NCBI GenBank assembly: GCA_025935735.1
Contig: JAICUS010000037.1
Coordinates: 1 to 19,309 of the forward strand
Origin: Solirubrobacteraceae bacterium
GTDB taxonomy: Bacteria; Actinomycetota; Thermoleophilia; Solirubrobacterales; Solirubrobacteraceae
DNA length: 19,309 bases
Direction: 5' to 3'
Positions within the stretch are counted from its first letter, which is position 1, and each line of letters opens with the position of its first letter. The notes below the pieces were generated by a model. It did not search any database and was not told where the DNA came from. It saw only the letters and a list, made by a program, of their open reading frames with translations. Both the position numbers and the translations under genes were made by a program. This document shows, one piece after another, positions 6,648 through 13,583 of the stretch.

Positions 6648-7010
6648 TCACTCGTCCCAGGCCTGGACGCCGACCCAGCGCACGATCTTGCCGTCGCGCA
6701 CGTCGGCGAGCGCGTTGCAGGCGACCTGCTCGCCCGTGGGGTAGGTGCAGGTGACGGTGAGCGCCGCGCGGTCGGCCGTGGCGAACCCGTCGGTGATCCG
6801 GCTGACGATCCCGCGCTCGTGCGCGGCGCGGATGCCGGCGATGACCGCGGCGCGCCCGTGCGTGACCGAGGGCGACCCCGGCGGCGTGCGCTGGTCGATC
6901 TCGATCCATTCGACGTCGTCGGCGAGCGCCGCGTCGAGCGCGGCGACGGCGTCCGGCGCGCGCCGCAGCGCGGCGACGTCGAACGGGGAGGCATTGGTGA
7001 TGGTGGACAT
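6648..7010 (-). CDS. SnoaL-like / NTF2-fold small protein
   Basis: A 120-residue single-domain protein with the alpha+beta cone pattern of the SnoaL-like/NTF2 family. N-terminal helices (FDVAALRRAPDAVAALDAALADDVEWIEID) are followed by RTPPGSPSVTHGRAAVIAGIRA and the strands ALTVTCTYPTGEQVACNALADVRDGKIVRWVGVQAWDE. Members are small cyclases, isomerases, hydrolases or binding proteins; no family-specific catalytic residue can be assigned here. The start ATG 7010 has a strong GGGAGGG ribosome binding site (7024-7018) with a 7-nt spacer. It is the first gene of a two-gene unit with the MFS transporter and is divergent from the SARP regulator, which makes it a plausible target of that regulator. 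Confidence 0.82.
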   Translation of the reverse strand: MSTITNASPFDVAALRRAPDAVAALDAALADDVEWIEIDQRTPPGSPSVTHGRAAVIAGIRAAHERGIVSRITDGFATADRAALTVTCTYPTGEQVACNALADVRDGKIVRWVGVQAWDE

Positions 7011-7017
7011 GGGCGCA

Positions 7018-7024
7018 CCCTCCC
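7018..7024 (-). promoter_or_regulatory. Ribosome binding site of the SnoaL-like gene
   Basis: GGGAGGG on the minus strand, 7 nt before ATG 7010, decides this start. It contrasts with the divergent regulator gene, which has no Shine-Dalgarno sequence. Confidence 0.75.
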
Positions 7025-7028
7025 GCGC

Positions 7029-7061
7029 GCCCGTCAGCCGCCCGTCAGCCGCCCGTCAGCC
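7029..7061. repeat. Three perfect 11-bp direct repeats, probable SARP binding sites
   Basis: The unit GCCCGTCAGCC occurs three times head-to-tail with no spacer (7029-7039, 7040-7050, 7051-7061) in the 66-bp space between the SnoaL-like gene and the SARP gene. SARP regulators are known to bind heptamer direct repeats spaced 11 bp apart, one helical turn, just upstream of a -10 box. Here a TAGCAT -10 candidate follows 3 nt after the last unit. Confidence 0.9.
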
Positions 7062-7064
7062 CCT

Positions 7065-7070
7065 TAGCAT
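7065..7070 (+). promoter_or_regulatory. -10 element (TAGCAT) of the SARP regulator gene
   Basis: TAGCAT matches the actinobacterial TAnnnT -10 motif and ends exactly 6 nt before ATG 7077. Transcription would therefore begin at the start codon (leaderless mRNA), which agrees with the absence of any ribosome binding site. The 11-bp repeats occupy the place of the -35 element. Confidence 0.6.
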
Positions 7071-7076
7071 CCGTCC

Positions 7077-10000
7077 ATGTTGCGTGTCCGCGTGCTCGGC
7101 GGGCTGGCCATCGAGGACGGCGGCCGGCCGCTGCCGGTGCCGGCGAGCCGCCCGGCGCGCGAGCTGCTGGCCTGGCTCGCGCTGCACCCGGGGGCGCATC
7201 CGCGGCTCGAGCTGGCGATGCGCTTCTGGCCCGACGTGCTGGAGACGAGCGCGCGGGCCAGTCTGCGCACGACGCTGCACGAGCTGCGCCGGGAGATCGG
7301 CGCCGAGCATCTGGTCGTCGACCGCGAGACGGTCGGTCTCGCGCCCGCCTGGGTGGATGCGCTCGAGGTCGAGCGGCTGGCGCCGGGGGAGGCGCTCGCG
7401 CTGTGCACGGGCGAGCCGCTCGTGGGCATCGAGCGCGACTGGGCGATCGCGTTCCGCGACGAGCACCGCGAGCGGGTGGCCGCGCTCGTCGCCGGCCTGG
7501 CCGACGCGGCCGCGGACCCGCCGTCCGCGTTGCGCTGGGCGCGCGAGCTCGCCCGCCTCGACCCGCTCTCCGAGGACGCGACCCGCCGGCTGATGCGCGC
7601 GCACGCCGACGCCGGCGACCGCGCGGCGGCCGTCGCCGCCTACACCCGCCTCGCGGACCGCCTGCGCCGCGACCTCTCCATCCCGCCGTCGCGCCAGACG
7701 CGAGAGCTGCTGGCCGAGATCCGCGCGGGAGAGGGCGACGAGCCGCCGCTGGGGGGCGGTGACCAGCGGGGCGCTGCGGCGAGACGCGACGAGCGGAGCG
7801 TGTCGGCGCGCCCGCCCTTCCCGCCCGCGCTGGCCGGTCGTGGCGGGGCGTTCGCCGGCCGCGCGGCCGAGCTCCGCGCGGTCAGCGACGCGCTGCGCCC
7901 CGGGCGGCGCGGGGTGCTGCTGCTGGCCGGCGAGCCCGGGATCGGGAAGACGCGGCTGCTCGCGGAGGCCGGGCGGGCGGCGCACGCCGACGGCGCCACC
8001 GTGCTCTACGGCCGCTGCCACGAGGAGCGCCTGACGCCGTACGAGCCGTTCGTGGAGGCGCTGGCGGCGCTGGCGGGCGCCCCGCTCGCGGTCGATGTCG
8101 GCGCGGCTGAATTGGCCCGTCTGGTGCCGCCGCTCGCCCGGTCGCTCGGCCCGGCGCCCGCGCCGCCCGCGGCCGAGGGCGAGCGCTGGCGGCTCTTCGA
8201 AGCGGTCGCGGCCGCGCTCCCGCCGCCCGTCGTGCTGCTGCTCGACGACCTCCACTGGGCCGACGCCGGCACACTCCGGCTCCTCAGCCACCTGCTCCGC
8301 CGCGCGCATCCGCCCGTGGTGGCCGGCGCCTACCGCGACACCGACGTCTCCCGCCGGCATCCGCTCGCCGCCGCGCTCGCCGACCTGCGCCGGGACGGGC
8401 TGGTCGAGCGGCTCGCGGTGGGCGGGCTGGACGAGGCCGCGGTGGCGGAGCTCGTCGCCGGCGAGCACGGCCCGCCCGGCCTGGCCGGGCCGCTGCAGCG
8501 CGAGACCGGCGGCAACCCGTTCTTCGTCGAGGAGGTGCTGCGCCACCTGGAGGGCGCGGCCGAGCCCGGGCGGCTGCCGATCCCCGAAGGCGTCAAGGAC
8601 GTGATCGGCCGCCGGCTCTCGCGCCTGGCCCCGGACACCGGCCGCACGCTGGCCGTCGCCGCCGTCGCCGGGCGCGAGTTCGACGTGACGCTGCTGGAGG
8701 CGCTGCTGCCCGAGGTCGACGTGCTCGGCGCGCTGGAGGAGGCCGCCGCCGCGCAGATGGTCCGCGAGGCGCCCGGCGTGCCGGGCCGCTTCGCGTTCGC
8801 CCATGCGCTTGTGCGCGAGACGCTCTACGACGAGCTCAGCCTCACCCGCCGCGTCCGCACGCACCGCGCGCTGGCGGACGCGCTGGCCACCCGGCCCGCG
8901 CCGCGGCTGGCGGAGCTCGCCCACCATCGGCTGGAGGCCGCGGCCGCCGGGGACGCGGCGGAGGCCGCCGACGCCGCGCTGGCCGCCGCCCGCGAGGCCC
9001 TCGCCGCGCTCGCGTACGAGGAGGCGGCGAGCTTCTGCGAGCGCGGCCTGACCGCCCTGGAGGACGCCGAGCCCCGCCGCCGCGCCGAGCTCCAGCTCGC
9101 GCTCGGCGACGCCCGCCTGCGCGCCGGCGACCGCGACGGCGCCCGCGCCGCGTTCGCCGCAGCTGCCGGGTTGGCGAGAGGCGAGATGGCGCGCGAGGGT
9201 GGTGCCGCGGAGCTGCTCGCGCGGGCGGCGCTGGGGTTCAGCGGGCTCGGCGTGACGATCATCGCGGTCGACGCCGATGCCGTGGCGCTGCTCGAGGAGG
9301 CGCTGGCTGCGCTGCCGGATGACCATCCGCTGGGTGCGCGGCTCGTGGCGCGGCTGGCCATCGAGACGTACTACGCGAGCACGCCGCAGCGCCGCAAGGC
9401 GCTCGGCGACCGCGCGGTCGACCTCGCTCGCAAGAACGATGCGACGTCGCTGCTCGACGCGCTGAACGCCCGCCACGCCGCGCTGTGGAGCGCCGCCTAT
9501 CTGGACGAGCGGCTGACGACCGCCGGCGAGATGATCGCGCTGGCCCGCGAGGTGGGCGACGCCGAGCGCGAGCTCCAGGGCCGCAACTGGCGCGTCACCG
9601 ACCTGCTCGAGCGCGGCGACCTCGCCGAGGCGCGCAGGGAGATCGCGGCGCACGAGGCGCTGGCCGAGCGGCTCAAGCTGCCCGCCTACCGCTGGTGGGG
9701 GCCGATGTGGCGCTCCTCGCTGGCGATCCTCGAGGGCCGCTTTGCCGACGCCGAGGCGCTGATCGCCACCATCGGCGGCGACCCCAACGCGGACCTCTAC
9801 GCGGAGATCCAGCGCTACGGGCTGGACTGGGCGCGCGAGCGGTTCGAGCTCTTCGACGAGGAGGCGATCGACCGCGAGTCCGGCCGGCCCGCCGAGTACG
9901 CCTATCGCTCCGGCTTCGCCTGGATCCTCTGCCTGAACGGGCGCGAGGACGAGGCCCGCCGCCAGGTCGAGTGGGTGACCGCGGACGACTTCGCCCGCTT

Positions 10001-10415
10001 CAAGGACGACATGAACAGCCTCGCGGCGCTGACCGAGCTCACGCAGGCGCTCGTGCTGCTGGACGAGCCCGGCCCGGCGGCCGGCGTGCTCGAGCGGCTC
10101 GCGCCCTACGCCGACCGCAACGTGGTCAACGGCCGCGGCGCGTCCGGGTACGGCTCGGCCGCCCACCACGTCGCCGCGCTCACCGCCCTGCTGGGCCGCC
10201 ACGAGGAGGCCGGGCCGCGCTTCGAGGCGGCGCTGCGCCACAACGCCGCGCTGGGCAGCCGGCCGTGGGTGGCCCGCACGCAGGAGCGCTACGCCGCCTC
10301 CCTGCACGCCCGCGGCGAGCACGACCGGGCGCGCGAGCTCGCGCGGGCCGCGGCGGCGACGGCCCGCGAGCTCGGCATCGCCCCGCTCGCCGAGCGGGCG
10401 CAGCGACTCGCCTAG
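7077..10415 (+). CDS. SARP-family regulator: winged helix, BTAD, ATPase and TPR-like repeats
   Basis: A 1112-residue multidomain activator. Residues 1-95 form an OmpR-like winged helix of the SARP type (FWPDVLETSARASLRTTLHELRR). Residues about 98-215 form the bacterial transcriptional activation domain (TPR-like; EDATRRLMRAHADAGDRAAA). Residues 216-258 are an Arg/Gly/Pro-rich linker. The P-loop ATPase begins near 259 with Walker A AGEPGIGKT (284-292) and Walker B VVLLLDDLHWAD (385-396). From about 620 to the end are TPR-like helical repeats. Unlike LAL regulators it has no C-terminal LuxR helix-turn-helix; the protein stops at ELGIAPLAERAQRLA, so DNA binding rests on the N-terminus. Such proteins switch on specialised-metabolism or stress genes in an ATP-dependent way. 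The ATG at 7077 is probably leaderless. The 11-bp repeats upstream suggest it controls its own promoter and perhaps the divergent SnoaL/MFS pair. Confidence 0.93.
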   Translation: MLRVRVLGGLAIEDGGRPLPVPASRPARELLAWLALHPGAHPRLELAMRFWPDVLETSARASLRTTLHELRREIGAEHLVVDRETVGLAPAWVDALEVERLAPGEALALCTGEPLVGIERDWAIAFRDEHRERVAALVAGLADAAADPPSALRWARELARLDPLSEDATRRLMRAHADAGDRAAAVAAYTRLADRLRRDLSIPPSRQTRELLAEIRAGEGDEPPLGGGDQRGAAARRDERSVSARPPFPPALAGRGGAFAGRAAELRAVSDALRPGRRGVLLLAGEPGIGKTRLLAEAGRAAHADGATVLYGRCHEERLTPYEPFVEALAALAGAPLAVDVGAAELARLVPPLARSLGPAPAPPAAEGERWRLFEAVAAALPPPVVLLLDDLHWADAGTLRLLSHLLRRAHPPVVAGAYRDTDVSRRHPLAAALADLRRDGLVERLAVGGLDEAAVAELVAGEHGPPGLAGPLQRETGGNPFFVEEVLRHLEGAAEPGRLPIPEGVKDVIGRRLSRLAPDTGRTLAVAAVAGREFDVTLLEALLPEVDVLGALEEAAAAQMVREAPGVPGRFAFAHALVRETLYDELSLTRRVRTHRALADALATRPAPRLAELAHHRLEAAAAGDAAEAADAALAAAREALAALAYEEAASFCERGLTALEDAEPRRRAELQLALGDARLRAGDRDGARAAFAAAAGLARGEMAREGGAAELLARAALGFSGLGVTIIAVDADAVALLEEALAALPDDHPLGARLVARLAIETYYASTPQRRKALGDRAVDLARKNDATSLLDALNARHAALWSAAYLDERLTTAGEMIALAREVGDAERELQGRNWRVTDLLERGDLAEARREIAAHEALAERLKLPAYRWWGPMWRSSLAILEGRFADAEALIATIGGDPNADLYAEIQRYGLDWARERFELFDEEAIDRESGRPAEYAYRSGFAWILCLNGREDEARRQVEWVTADDFARFKDDMNSLAALTELTQALVLLDEPGPAAGVLERLAPYADRNVVNGRGASGYGSAAHHVAALTALLGRHEEAGPRFEAALRHNAALGSRPWVARTQERYAASLHARGEHDRARELARAAAATARELGIAPLAERAQRLA
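7780..7805. repeat. Intragenic hairpin in the regulator's interdomain linker
   Basis: CGAGACGC (7780-7787) pairs with GCGTGTCG (7798-7805), one mismatch, around a 10-nt loop. It lies inside the low-complexity linker that joins the BTAD and ATPase domains (residues ~235-243, RRDERSV). It is in frame and adds length where the protein tolerates it. Confidence 0.4.
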
Positions 10416-10539
10416 ACGTGGACGCCGCGCAGCGCGGGCAGCACGTGCTCGCCGTAGAAGCGGATCGCCCCCAGCGGGTCCGCGCCCGAGTTGTTCTGCA
10501 GCACTCCTCCTGGGAGGTCCCGATGAAGTAGCGGGTCAT
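10412..10539 (-). pseudogene. Remnant of a luciferase-like (LLM, F420-type) monooxygenase, C-terminal end
   Basis: In one minus-strand frame the last 31 codons before TAG (10414-10412) read GVLQNNSGADPLGAIRFYGEHVLPALRGVHV in substance (SGADPLGAIRFYGEHVLPALR at its core), the typical C-terminal helix of LLM-class flavin-dependent oxidoreductases. Directly upstream, in a different frame, MTRYFIGTSQE (from 10539) resembles the family's RxxIGTPEEV segment. The 20-30 residues that normally lie between these blocks are missing. I read this as a fragment left by an internal deletion with a frameshift; everything N-terminal has been lost. It is squeezed between the ends of the SARP and ArfB genes and overlaps the SARP stop codon by a few bases. 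Confidence 0.55.
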
Positions 10540-10548
10540 ACGCCGGGG

Positions 10549-10959
10549 CTACCCGGGATCGACCCGCCGGCGCGCCTGCTTGGTGTCCGCGCGCCGGCGC
10601 TTGTCCTCGAGCCGCCGGCGGCGGCTCGCGGCCGTCGGGCGCGTAGAAGTGCGCGGCCGCTGGACCTCGAGCGCCCGGGCCAGCCGCTCCGCGAGCCGCT
10701 CCAGCGCCAGCGCCCGGTTGCGCGACTGCGAGCGCGCATCCTGGGCGATCGCTGTCACCCGCGGGCCGCAACGCGCCATGATCCGCGACTTCTGCCCATC
10801 GCTCAGTACGGCGGACGCGGCGACGTCGAAACTCGCCTCGATCCGCGACGCGGTGACGTTCGCGTGCTGGCCGCCGGGGCCGGAGGAGCGGGAGGCGCGC
10901 AGCTCGATCTCCGCCAGCGGGATCTCCAGGCCGGCGCGAATGGGCAGGGAATTCGTCAC
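10549..10959 (-). CDS. arfB: Peptidyl-tRNA hydrolase ArfB (YaeJ/ICT1-like ribosome rescue factor)
   Basis: A 136-residue release-factor-like protein that frees ribosomes stalled on mRNAs without a stop codon by hydrolysing the peptidyl-tRNA ester. The catalytic GGQ is at 29-31 within SSGPGGQHANVTASRIE, matching the family's SxGxGGQxxNK/V block. The C-terminal tail from about 104 (TRPTAASRRRRLEDKRRRADTKQARRR) is the basic extension that enters the empty mRNA channel. It has no codon-recognition domain, and its length is normal for ArfB (about 140). The start chosen is GTG 10959 (MTNSLPIRAGLEIPLAEIE). An ATG at 11028 keeps the frame open but would add 23 non-conserved residues and overlap the divergent sigma-factor gene. 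Confidence 0.92.
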   Translation of the reverse strand: MTNSLPIRAGLEIPLAEIELRASRSSGPGGQHANVTASRIEASFDVAASAVLSDGQKSRIMARCGPRVTAIAQDARSQSRNRALALERLAERLARALEVQRPRTSTRPTAASRRRRLEDKRRRADTKQARRRVDPG

Positions 10960-10965
10960 AGTGTG

Positions 10966-11003
10966 GGAAGCACGGTACTTCCGGCCCCGTATCCGGTTAG
11001 AGT
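10966..11003 (+). promoter_or_regulatory. Promoter region of the ECF sigma factor gene (ECF-like and TAGnnT elements)
   Basis: GGAAG (10966-10970), a 17-nt spacer and CGTAT (10988-10992) resemble the GGAAC-N16/17-CGT layout used by many ECF sigma factors, which suggests autoregulation. Further downstream TAGAGT (10998-11003) could be a housekeeping -10. GGAG (11008-11011) is a good ribosome binding site 7 nt before ATG 11019. CTTCC-CAT-GGAAG also forms a small dyad over the start codon. Confidence 0.4.
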
Positions 11004-11018
11004 GGCCGGAGCCTTCCC

Positions 11019-12503
11019 ATGGAAGCATCTGCGATCCACGTCCCCGCAGCCGGCGTCCGCCGGGGTCCGCACGGCCTGGTGTGGCTGCGAGTGCGCTCCG
11101 ACGAGCAGCTGCTCGCGCTGTTCCGCGGCGGCAGCGACGACGCGTTCCGCGTCCTGCACGACCGCTACCGCCAGCGGCTGTTCGCGTATGTGCGCCAGAT
11201 GCTCAGCTCGTGCTCGCGCCAGGATGCCGAGGACGTGCTGCAGGACGTCTTCGTCCGGGCCTACGGCGCGCTGCGCAACGACGCGCGGGACATGAACGTG
11301 CGCGCCTGGCTGTACCGGGTGGCGCACAACCGCTGCGTCGACCACCTGCGCCGGCCGGTGCCGCCGGCGATCGAGCTCTTCGAGGTGTCCCGCAAGCCGC
11401 TGCACGACCCCGTGGAGGAGGCGCAGCGGCGCGACGACCTGCGCCGGCTCGTCGAGGACGTCGGCCGGCTGCCCGAGCAGCAGCGTTCGGCCCTGCTGAT
11501 GCGCGAGATCGACGGCATGACCTACGCCGAGCTGGCGGCGGCGCTGGACGTCACCGTCCCCGCGGTCAAGTCCCTGCTGGTGCGCGCGCGGGTCGGGCTG
11601 GTCGAGGCGATCGAGGCCCGTGACGCCGACTGCTCCGAGATCCGCGCGGACCTGCTGCGCTCCTACGACCGCGGCGTGAAGGCCTCCGGCCGGGCGCGCC
11701 GGCACATGCGCTCCTGCGACGGCTGCCGGGAGTACCGCGGGGCGCTGCGCGGCATGCGCCGGTCGTTCGCCGCGCTCACGCCGGTCGGCGCGGGCCCGCT
11801 GGCGTTCGCGGCCAAGCTGATCGGCCTGGGCGGCGCCGGTGGCGGCGCTGCCGCGGGCGGCAGCGCGGCGGCCGGCGGCGGTGCCGCGGCGGTCGGCGGC
11901 GGCGGACTCGCCGTGGGCGGCGGAGTGGCCACCGCCACGGCGTGCAAGGTGGCCGCGGTGGTCTGCGCGACCGCGCTCGCCGGCGGCGCCGTCGAGGTCA
12001 AGCGCGAGATCTCCCACCGCCCCGCGCACAAGCACGCGACCGCCGCCGCGCACCCGCGGCCGGCGACGACGTCCGCGGCCCACTCCGCGGTCACCGTCCC
12101 CCATCTGCGCGCGCGCCACGTCTTCGTCCCGCCGCTCGTGGTCCACCGCATCCAGGTGACGACGCCGGCCAAGCGGGCGCACAAGCACCAGGCGCCGCCG
12201 CGGCTCGTCGCCACGCCGGCGCCGACGCCCGCGGGCACCGCCGACCCGTCCGCGGCCGGCATCTCCGCGCAGACCGGCGGCGCGCTCGCTCCGCCCGCCT
12301 CGCCGCCGGCCGCCACGACGCCGGTGCCGACCACCACGCCGCCGGCCGTCGCCCCGCCGGTCTCCGGCACGCCGGAGGACGGGACCCCGGCCGCCGTCGC
12401 CGGCGCCGCCGCCACGGCCGACCCCGCCGCGGCCGCCGGCGCCGCCGCCGCTCCGCCGGCCGCCGCGGCGACGAGCACGCCCACCCCGCCGCCCGGTAGA
12501 TAG
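11019..12503 (+). CDS. ECF sigma-70 factor fused to a zinc-finger anti-sigma module and a membrane/Pro-rich tail
   Basis: A 494-residue protein. Residues 28-112 are sigma region 2 (DEQLLALFRGGSDDAF, the QDAEDVLQDVFVRAYGAL core, RAWLYRVAHNRCVDHLRR). Residues 138-200 are region 4 (LPEQQRSALLMREIDGMTYAELA, then VPAVKSLLVRAR). Residues 205-236 carry a zf-HC2-like zinc site: C205 then H229-x3-C233-x2-C236. A Gly/Ala-rich stretch (266-303) leads to one probable membrane segment (about 303-323). The last ~165 residues are His/Lys- then Pro/Ala/Thr-rich and would lie outside the cell. Sigma factor, inhibitor and membrane anchor usually come as two proteins; here they are one chain, suggesting a membrane-held sigma factor released by proteolysis or a redox/zinc change (inference). 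The ATG 11019 has a GGAG site. The TAG stop lies inside a candidate -10 of the next gene. Confidence 0.9.
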   Translation: MEASAIHVPAAGVRRGPHGLVWLRVRSDEQLLALFRGGSDDAFRVLHDRYRQRLFAYVRQMLSSCSRQDAEDVLQDVFVRAYGALRNDARDMNVRAWLYRVAHNRCVDHLRRPVPPAIELFEVSRKPLHDPVEEAQRRDDLRRLVEDVGRLPEQQRSALLMREIDGMTYAELAAALDVTVPAVKSLLVRARVGLVEAIEARDADCSEIRADLLRSYDRGVKASGRARRHMRSCDGCREYRGALRGMRRSFAALTPVGAGPLAFAAKLIGLGGAGGGAAAGGSAAAGGGAAAVGGGGLAVGGGVATATACKVAAVVCATALAGGAVEVKREISHRPAHKHATAAAHPRPATTSAAHSAVTVPHLRARHVFVPPLVVHRIQVTTPAKRAHKHQAPPRLVATPAPTPAGTADPSAAGISAQTGGALAPPASPPAATTPVPTTTPPAVAPPVSGTPEDGTPAAVAGAAATADPAAAAGAAAAPPAAAATSTPTPPPGR

Positions 12504-12506
12504 TCT
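12501..12506 (+). promoter_or_regulatory. Candidate -10 element (TAGTCT) for the leucine dehydrogenase-like gene
   Basis: TAGTCT fits TAnnnT and begins with the stop codon of the sigma factor gene. It ends 6 nt before an ATC codon at 12513, the same spacing as TAGCAT to ATG in the SARP gene. It would start a transcript at 12513. Confidence 0.4.
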
Positions 12507-12545
12507 CGGGCCATCGAGTACCTCGAGCCCCTCGCGCACGAGACG

Positions 12546-13583
12546 TTGCTGGTCCGCCGCGGGCGCCGGTCCGGGCTGTTCACGATGGTCGCCGTGCACT
12601 CGACGGCGCGCGGGCCCGCGCTGGGCGGCTGTCGCATGTGGACCTACGGGGACTCGCGCGACGCGGTGCGGGACGTGCTGCGGCTCTCGCGCGCCATGAC
12701 GTTCAAGGCCGCTGTCGCCGGGCTGCCGCTCGGGGGCGGCAAGGGGGTCATCAAGCTCAATCCGGACGACGCGGTGCTCACGCCCGAGCGCCGCGAGGCG
12801 GTGCTGCTCGACTTCGGCGACACGGTGGAGGCGCTCGGCGGCGCCTATCTCACCGCCGAGGACGTCGGCACCTCCGAGCCCGACATGGAGACGATCGCCG
12901 GGCGCACCAAGCACGTCACCGGGCTCGCGGAGGCGCGCGGCGGCTCCGGCGATCCGAGCCCGTGGACCGCGCTGGGCTGCCACGTCGCGCTGCAGGTGAC
13001 GGCGGAGCGGGCGTTCGGGAGCGAGTCGCTGCGCGGCCGCAGCGTCGCGGTCATCGGCCTCGGCCACGTCGGCGGCCGTCTCGCGGAGCTGTGCGCGCAA
13101 GAGGGCGCGCAACTCGTGGTGGCCGACGTCGACCGGCGCAAGCGCGAGCTGGCCGAGCGGCTCGGCGCCCGCTGGACCGACCCCGGCGACGCGCTGACCG
13201 CCGAGGTCGACCTGCTCGCGCCCTGCGCGCTGGGCGGCGTCCTCAACGACGACTCGGTCCCCGCGCTGCGCTGCCGGGCGATCGCCGGCGCGGCCAACAA
13301 CCAGCTCGCGGATGACAGCCTGGCCGACGCGCTGGCCGCCCGCGGCATCCTCTGGGCGCCGGACTTCGTCTGCAACGCCGGCGGGATCATCAACATCGCC
13401 GTCGAGCTCGAGCCCGAGGGCTACTCCCCGGAGCGCGCCGACACCCGCGTCCGTGCCGTCGGCGACACCCTGCGCCAGATCTTCGAGAGCGCCGAGGCGT
13501 CCCGCACCACCCCGCTCGCCGCCGCGATGGAGCTCGGCCGCGCCCGCCTGTCCGGCGACGGCGCGGAGCTCCCCGCGGCTTAG
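12546..13583 (+). CDS. Leucine/phenylalanine/valine dehydrogenase-like enzyme (Glu/Leu/Phe/Val DH family)
   Basis: An NAD-dependent amino-acid dehydrogenase that oxidatively deaminates a branched-chain or aromatic amino acid, or runs in reverse. Counting from TTG 12546: TARGPALGG (20-28), MTFKAAVAGLPLGGGKGVIK with substrate Lys54 and catalytic Lys66, AEDVGTSEPDM (104-114), Rossmann VIGLGHVGG (169-177) and APDFVCNAGGIIN near 280. The 345 residues are close to leucine dehydrogenase (about 360) but short at the N-terminus. TTG 12546 is the first ordinary start codon after the TAG at 12501-12503. In the same frame, however, codons 12513-12545 read IEYLEPLAHET, matching the N-terminal helix of the family, so translation may begin at ATC 12513 (356 residues). 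It follows the sigma factor gene and ends 4 nt inside the convergent hydrolase gene. Confidence 0.9.
   Translation: MLVRRGRRSGLFTMVAVHSTARGPALGGCRMWTYGDSRDAVRDVLRLSRAMTFKAAVAGLPLGGGKGVIKLNPDDAVLTPERREAVLLDFGDTVEALGGAYLTAEDVGTSEPDMETIAGRTKHVTGLAEARGGSGDPSPWTALGCHVALQVTAERAFGSESLRGRSVAVIGLGHVGGRLAELCAQEGAQLVVADVDRRKRELAERLGARWTDPGDALTAEVDLLAPCALGGVLNDDSVPALRCRAIAGAANNQLADDSLADALAARGILWAPDFVCNAGGIINIAVELEPEGYSPERADTRVRAVGDTLRQIFESAEASRTTPLAAAMELGRARLSGDGAELPAA

Noticed and set aside
7029..7061. CRISPR-like array
   Set aside because: The repeats are 11 bp and contiguous, without spacers.
7056..10322. Minus-strand open frame of 1088 codons opposite the SARP regulator
   Set aside because: The opposite strand encodes intact winged-helix, Walker A and Walker B motifs over the same bases; the antisense product shows only composition-driven low-complexity sequence.
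10960..11028. Longer ArfB start at ATG 11028
   Set aside because: The added 23 residues are not family-like and would overlap the sigma factor start; GTG 10959 gives the usual length.
11839..12499. Alternative plus-strand frames inside the sigma-factor tail, considered as a separate anti-sigma gene
   Set aside because: The sigma frame stays open through the zinc site, membrane span and Pro-rich tail, and the other frames give only Arg/Pro-rich strings without a start site.
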